This document shows positions 13,505 to 16,927 of a stretch of 16,927 bases of DNA, in pieces. The stretch lies in contig CAZJUC010000056.1 of the NCBI GenBank assembly GCA_964549065.1, positions 1 to 16,927 on the forward strand, written 5' to 3'. Numbering within the stretch: position 1 is the first letter of the stretch; each line of letters starts with the position of its first letter. Position numbers and translations under genes: made by a program. The notes under the pieces are model-generated. The model had not been told where the DNA came from. It saw only the letters and a program-made list of their open reading frames with translations, and searched no databases. This stretch comes from Sva-07 sp964549065. GTDB lineage: Bacteria; Actinomycetota; Acidimicrobiia; Acidimicrobiales; Ilumatobacteraceae.

Positions 13505-15496
13505 ATGGCCACTCAGTCGCTCTACCGCCGCTACCGGCCCCGCCGCTTCGGCGAGTTGAAGGGCCAGGATCATGTCGTGCGGGCGTTGCGCACGTCGGTG
13601 GCCGAGGGCCGCGAGGGTCAGGCCTACCTCTTCTCCGGCCCGCGGGGCACCGGCAAGACCACTTCGGCGCGGATCCTCGCGAAGGTGCTCAACTGCGAGA
13701 ACCCGATCGACGGCGAGCCGTGCTGCGAGTGCGAGTCGTGCCTCGCCGTCGAGCGAGGCGTCAGTTACGACGTCCACGAACTCGATGCAGCCAGCAACAA
13801 CGGTGTGGAAGCGATGCGCGACCTGATCGAGAAGGCGTCGCTCGGCACGCCCGGGCGCCACAAGGTGTACATCCTCGACGAGGTCCACATGCTCTCGAAG
13901 GCGGCCGAGGCAGCGCTGCTCAAGACGCTCGAAGAGCCACCGCCGCACGTCGTGTTCGTCCTGGCGACGACCGACCCCCAGAAGATGTCCGACACGATCC
14001 GCAGTCGCACGCAGCATCTCCAGTTCCACCTCCTGCCCGCCGACACCCTCGCCGAGCACGTTCGCTGGGTCGCCGCCGATGCGGGCCTCGATGTCAGCGA
14101 GGCGGCATTCGAGCAAGCGCTGAATCGCGGTGGTGGCTCGGCTCGCGACACCTTGTCGGCGCTCGAGCTGGCCGCGAACACCGGCGACGAAGGGATGGAG
14201 ATCGTTCCGCTCGACGAGTTCGTCGAGGCGATGATCGATCGCGACTCCGGTCGGGCGCTCACCGTCGTCGCTCACGCAGTGGCCGGCGGCCTCGACGCCC
14301 GCACGTTCACCGAGGAGCTGATCGCCTTCCTGCGCAACGGCTTCCTCGCGCTGATGGCGCCCGAGCTGGTGCAGGTGCCGTCGAACCGCCTCGACTCCCT
14401 CGCCGCACAGGCCCAACGCCTCGGCGCACCGGGGTTGGTTCGTGGCATCGAGGTGCTCGGCGCCGGTCTCACCGAGATGCGCCACGCCCCCGACCCGCGG
14501 GTGTTGCTCGATGTCGCCACCGTGCAACTCACCGTCGACAGCGTCGGTGACGACACGGCCGCACTGGTGCAACGCGTCGAACGACTCGAACGCCAGATCG
14601 CCGCTGGCGTGGCCGCTCCCGTCGAGACCAAGCCGGCCGCTCCCGTCGACCCGTCCACCGGGCGCGCCGCCCTCGGTGGCCGAGCGCGGCCGACCACCGC
14701 ACCGGTTGCAGCGGCTCCAGCCGAAGCTGCACCGTCGACACCGGCCGAGGCTCCCGGCGAACCTGCTGCTTCCAGGGTGGCGGCAGCTCCGCCGTCGACG
14801 ACGTCGCCCGAGGTCGAATCGTCGCAGGAGGTCGAGTCGCCGGCCTTCGACGTCGGCGCCGTCTCGGAGAGCGCGACGGCCGCCATCACGGCCGAGGTGT
14901 GGGAGAACACGATCCGCCCCGGACTTCGAGGCATGGCGCGGGCGGTGTATGCACCGGCGACGTTCGTGCGCGGCACCGACTCGACGCTCACCTTGTCGGT
15001 TCCGAATGCCGTGCATCGTTCGAAGTGCGATGAGCAACGCGCCGCCGTCGAGGCGGCACTCGCCGGCTTCGTCGGGGGCCCCGTGACGATCGAACTCATC
15101 GACGGCGACGGCGGGGGTGACGACGGCGGTGGGGGTGGCGGCACGAGCGGCGATGGTCGTCGTGGCGGGGGCACCGACGCACAGGGGGCGGGCACGGGCC
15201 AGTCAGCCGCGGCAGCACCGGCCGATCGCGGCGATGCCGATCCCGACGGCGTCGCAGACGCGAACGCGGCGGACCCGTCCGCCACGCCGAGACAACGAGG
15301 TCTCGCGGCAGCAGCGGCCCTCGCCGACAACCCCGTCGTCGAGGACGAGCCGACAACCGCGCGAGCCGAGTGGCCCGATGACGACGATGTCGATCTCGAG
15401 GACCTCGTCGATGCGCCGCCCGAGACGGTCAAGTCGCCGATCGACCGCCTGGCCGAGGCCTTCCCCGGATCCGAACTGATCGAAGAAGCGGGCTGA
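13505..15496 (+). CDS. dnaX: DNA polymerase III subunit gamma/tau
   Basis: DnaX is the motor subunit of the clamp loader that places the beta clamp on DNA and ties polymerases to the replisome. The 663 residues begin MATQSLYRRYRPRRFGELKGQ. The AAA+ module has Walker A GPRGTGKT at 45-52, zinc cysteines C64, C73, C76 and C79 with canonical spacing, AASNNGVEAMRDLIE near 95-109, the Walker B region YILDEVHMLSKAAEAALLKTLEEPP (122-146) and the arginine segment IRSRTQ at 165-170. The clamp-loader collar domain runs to about 355. A proline/alanine linker (about 365-460), a compact conserved-looking domain (about 463-533; WENTIRPGLRGMARAVYAPATF), a glycine/aspartate run and an acidic tail follow. No A-rich slippery site is visible, so a separate gamma form by frameshift is unlikely. 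The ATG at 13505 is set by homology and by the -10 box. Confidence 0.95.
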   Translation: MATQSLYRRYRPRRFGELKGQDHVVRALRTSVAEGREGQAYLFSGPRGTGKTTSARILAKVLNCENPIDGEPCCECESCLAVERGVSYDVHELDAASNNGVEAMRDLIEKASLGTPGRHKVYILDEVHMLSKAAEAALLKTLEEPPPHVVFVLATTDPQKMSDTIRSRTQHLQFHLLPADTLAEHVRWVAADAGLDVSEAAFEQALNRGGGSARDTLSALELAANTGDEGMEIVPLDEFVEAMIDRDSGRALTVVAHAVAGGLDARTFTEELIAFLRNGFLALMAPELVQVPSNRLDSLAAQAQRLGAPGLVRGIEVLGAGLTEMRHAPDPRVLLDVATVQLTVDSVGDDTAALVQRVERLERQIAAGVAAPVETKPAAPVDPSTGRAALGGRARPTTAPVAAAPAEAAPSTPAEAPGEPAASRVAAAPPSTTSPEVESSQEVESPAFDVGAVSESATAAITAEVWENTIRPGLRGMARAVYAPATFVRGTDSTLTLSVPNAVHRSKCDEQRAAVEAALAGFVGGPVTIELIDGDGGGDDGGGGGGTSGDGRRGGGTDAQGAGTGQSAAAAPADRGDADPDGVADANAADPSATPRQRGLAAAAALADNPVVEDEPTTARAEWPDDDDVDLEDLVDAPPETVKSPIDRLAEAFPGSELIEEAG

Positions 15497-15506
15497 CGCC
15501 GCACCC

Positions 15507-16112
15507 ATGGCCGGCAACTACACCCCTCCCGTCCAGTCGCTGATCGACGAACTCGGCCGGCTGCCGGGGATCGGCCCGAAGTCGGCGCAGCGCATCGCGT
15601 TCCACCTGTTGAAGGTGCCGGCCGAGGACGCCGCCCGTCTGGCCGCGGCGATCACCGAGGCAAAGGCTCGGGTCAAGTTCTGCGAGCGCTGTTTCAACAT
15701 CGCCGACGGGGTGCTGTGCCCGATCTGCAACGACGACACACGCGACTCGTCGGTGCTCTGCGTCGTCGAGGAGTCGCGCGACATCGTCGCGATCGAACGT
15801 ACCGGCGAGTTCAGGGGGCGCTACCACGTGCTGCTCGGAGCGATGAGCCCGCTCGAAGGCATCGGACCAGAGCAGTTGAAGATCCGCGAACTTGTGACCC
15901 GGATCGATCCCGAGGGGGTGCAGGAGATCATCTTGTGCACGAACCCCAACACCGAGGGAGAGGTCACGGCGATGTACCTGGCTCGGTTGCTGAAGCCGAT
16001 CGGACTCACGGTCAGCCGCATCGCGAGCGGGCTGCCCGTCGGCGGCGATCTCGAGTATGCCGACGAACTCACGCTCGGTCGGGCGCTCGAAGGTCGCCGA
16101 GCCGTCGACTGA
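15507..16112 (+). CDS. recR: Recombination mediator protein RecR
   Basis: RecR works with RecO (and RecF) to load RecA on SSB-coated single-stranded DNA at gaps. The 201-residue protein has usual length and all parts: helix-hairpin-helix LGRLPGIGPKSAQRIAFHLL (16-35), a four-cysteine zinc site C59, C62, C71, C74 (FCERCFN and LCPIC), the Toprim domain (about 82-175; LCVVEESRDIVAIERTGEFRGRYHVL, ILCTNPNTEGEVTAMYLARLL) and the C-terminal SGLPVGGDLEYADELTLGRALEGRR. The ATG is ten bases after the dnaX stop, without a clear Shine-Dalgarno sequence, so it is expressed from the dnaX promoter, probably by re-initiation. The ybaB/ebfC gene usually found between dnaX and recR is absent. The gene ends against a 335-base convergent gap with strong hairpins. 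Confidence 0.96.
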   Translation: MAGNYTPPVQSLIDELGRLPGIGPKSAQRIAFHLLKVPAEDAARLAAAITEAKARVKFCERCFNIADGVLCPICNDDTRDSSVLCVVEESRDIVAIERTGEFRGRYHVLLGAMSPLEGIGPEQLKIRELVTRIDPEGVQEIILCTNPNTEGEVTAMYLARLLKPIGLTVSRIASGLPVGGDLEYADELTLGRALEGRRAVD

Positions 16113-16179
16113 GCTGTCCGGACGGCGCAGTGACGCTCTCGATCGGTGCGATCGGCGGCGCGAGGTGGCCACAACTGAA

Positions 16180-16244
16180 CTGGGGCATCACCTCCACGAA
16201 CCGGTAGCGGGCGGACGGGCCGGTTCGTGTCGATGATGCCCCAG
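16180..16244. repeat. 65-base two-tier inverted repeat (hairpin)
   Basis: Outer arms CTGGGGCATCA (16180-16190) and TGATGCCCCAG (16234-16244) pair perfectly over 11 bases. After a symmetric five-by-five internal loop (CCTCC / GTCGA), inner arms ACGAACCGG (16196-16204) and CCGGTTCGT (16220-16228) pair perfectly over nine bases, closing a 15-base loop. It begins 68 bases after the recR stop. It could end transcripts from either side, or form the 3' domain of the small RNA candidate. Confidence 0.85.
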
Positions 16245-16341
16245 AGGGTGGCGAATCAGGCTCGACTCGCTCGATCAGTTGTTACGAATAGATTACGGAA
16301 ACGAGCCGATCCCGTCAAGTGTTCGTAACACAAGTCGCAAC
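16180..16341 (-). ncRNA. Candidate small RNA gene between recR and the thiolase gene
   Basis: This is inference from sequence structure; I do not recognise a known RNA family. A near-consensus minus-strand promoter lies just upstream, predicting a start near 16341. The 5' half can fold by GTTACGAA (16329 to 16322) pairing with TTCGTAAC (16288 to 16281), and an alternative small hairpin GTGTT-ACG-AACAC is available. The 3' half is the 65-base hairpin at 16180-16244, whose apical loop on this strand is CCCGTCCGCCCGCTA. The transcript would end after the hairpin at TTCAGTTGT, which is only modestly T-rich. No convincing reading frame is present: the longest obvious ones are about 12 and 20 codons without ribosome signals. 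GC content over 16271-16380 is 51 of 110 bases, far below the flanking genes. It could instead be a regulatory region or remnant element. Confidence 0.45.
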
Positions 16342-16346
16342 AACTG
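16276..16346. repeat. Nested inverted repeats in the recR-thiolase gap
   Basis: CAGTTGTT (16276-16283) and AACAACTG (16339-16346) are perfect eight-base inverted arms; overlapping them, GTTACGAA (16281-16288) and TTCGTAAC (16322-16329) form a second pair. ACAACTG occurs again at 16171-16177, on the other side of the 65-base hairpin. GATTACGGAA at 16291 is a near copy of the TTACGAA element. Confidence 0.7.
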
Positions 16347-16348
16347 CC

Positions 16349-16376
16349 AGTATATCCACTTGCAGTGACGTGTCAA
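16349..16376 (-). promoter_or_regulatory. Near-consensus promoter, minus strand, of the small RNA candidate
   Basis: TTGACA (16376 to 16371), 16 bases, then TATACT (16354 to 16349): a full -35 match and five of six at -10. It is the only such promoter seen in the window. Two palindromes overlap it: TGACGTGTCA (16366-16375) over the -35 box and CACT-TGC-AGTG (16357-16367) in the spacer, both possible operator sites. Confidence 0.6.
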
Positions 16377-16447
16377 TCACTCATTGTGGTGAGCGAGGGC
16401 GGGGCGCGCCGCGCCGCGCTGCACGGTGGACGTTCGAACGGTGGGGA

Positions 16448-16927
16448 TCAGACGGTGCGCAAGATCGCGGCGTCGCCTTGGCCGCCACCGCCGCAGAGGG
16501 CGGCAGCGCCGACGCCGCCGCCACGACGCTTGAGTTCGTGCAGCAGTGTGAGCGCCAGACGGTTACCGCTCATGCCGATGGGGTGTCCGAGTGCAATGGC
16601 ACCACCGTTGACGTTGACCTTGGCGGGGTCGACCCCCAGTTCGGCGGTCGAGGCGATGCCGACCGCGGCGAAGGCCTCGTTGAGCTCGAACAGGTCGAGA
16701 TCGCCAACGGCGATGCCGGCGCGCTCGGCGGCTTTCATCACGGCGCGGCTCGGCTGGTGCAGCAGCGAGGCGTTGTCCGGGCCGGCGACCATGCCGTACG
16801 ACACGAACTCGCCGAGCGGCTCGACACCGCGGCGCTCGGCTTCGGCCCTGCTCATCAACACGATCGCGCTCCCGCCGTCGGAGAGCTGTGAGGCGTTGGC
16901 GGCGGTGATCGTGCCGTCCTTGTCGAA
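16448..16927 (-). CDS. Thiolase (acetyl-CoA C-acetyltransferase), C-terminal part only
   Basis: Thiolases either cleave 3-ketoacyl-CoA in beta-oxidation or join two acetyl-CoA; which applies cannot be told here. The gene begins beyond the right edge; 159 residues up to the stop are visible, in frame from the last base. They include TAANASQLSDGGSAIVLMS, the FELNEAFAAVG segment, VNVNGGAIALGHPIGMSGNRL with the catalytic histidine, and the C-terminal ALCGGGGQGDAAIL with the second catalytic cysteine, so the visible active-site residues are intact. The protein ends ILRTV, as usual. Downstream, after the stop, come a ten-base palindrome CGTTCGAACG (16431-16440) and a GC-only stretch (about 16398-16420) that may help end the transcript before the small RNA promoter. 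Confidence 0.92.
   Translation of the reverse strand, partial: FDKDGTITAANASQLSDGGSAIVLMSRAEAERRGVEPLGEFVSYGMVAGPDNASLLHQPSRAVMKAAERAGIAVGDLDLFELNEAFAAVGIASTAELGVDPAKVNVNGGAIALGHPIGMSGNRLALTLLHELKRRGGGVGAAALCGGGGQGDAAILRTV

Noticed and set aside
13385..15037. Minus-strand frame of 550 codons
   Set aside because: Antisense to dnaX, whose zinc, Walker A and Walker B motifs are intact; no family likeness.
15103..15170. Programmed frameshift site in dnaX
   Set aside because: No A-rich slippery heptamer; the G-runs are short and split by other bases, so slippage is unsupported.
16171..16290. Integron attC site or mobile element end in the recR-thiolase gap
   Set aside because: The GTTACGA sequence does not fit the attC core GTTRRRY, there is no integrase or transposase and no target duplication visible.

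Overview
The window is high-GC DNA with almost no slack between genes. It reads like a chromosomal housekeeping segment of an actinobacterium, most likely of the Acidimicrobiia/Ilumatobacter type. Pointers are a mycobacterial-style LigC ligase, an acyl-CoA carboxylase beta subunit with a probable epsilon partner, an IdsA-type prenyl synthase whose second aspartate motif is DDxxG, and first genes that appear to be leaderless. The taxonomic call is inference from protein style; no rRNA is present.

Layout, left to right. 1-2085 (minus): the carotenoid/isoprenoid pair idsA -> crtI, crtI running off the left edge. 2225-3829 (minus): xseA-xseB, exonuclease VII. 3917-5227 (minus): rmuC. 5298-6951 (minus): a metallophosphoesterase behind a small RDD membrane protein. 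7038-9814 (minus): the carboxyltransferase gene accD/pccB, a proline-rich RDD protein, and a short probable acyl-CoA carboxylase epsilon subunit. 9870-10994 (plus): ligC, divergent from accD. 11019-12857 (minus): a CopC-CopD fusion protein. 12943-13374 (minus): a small lipoprotein of unknown function. 13505-16112 (plus): dnaX-recR. 16448-16927 (minus): the C-terminal third or so of a thiolase, running off the right edge.

Functional themes are DNA repair and replication (xseAB, rmuC, ligC, dnaX, recR), acyl-CoA metabolism (carboxylase, thiolase), carotenoid supply (idsA, crtI) and envelope proteins (two RDD proteins, CopC-CopD, lipoprotein). Most first genes show a TAnnnT-like -10 box six to nine bases before the start codon and no Shine-Dalgarno sequence, while the internal genes crtI and xseB have one. 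This fits leaderless transcription and was used to choose several starts.

The part not explained by protein genes is the 335-base gap between the convergent recR and thiolase genes. It has a stretch of about 46% GC, a near-consensus minus-strand promoter (TTGACA, 16 bases, TATACT), nested inverted repeats, and a 65-base two-tier hairpin with a C-rich loop. I read this as a candidate orphan small RNA gene of about 160 nt. Other points of note are a CopC-like domain with no histidine at all, and a palindrome that encloses the idsA -10 box.
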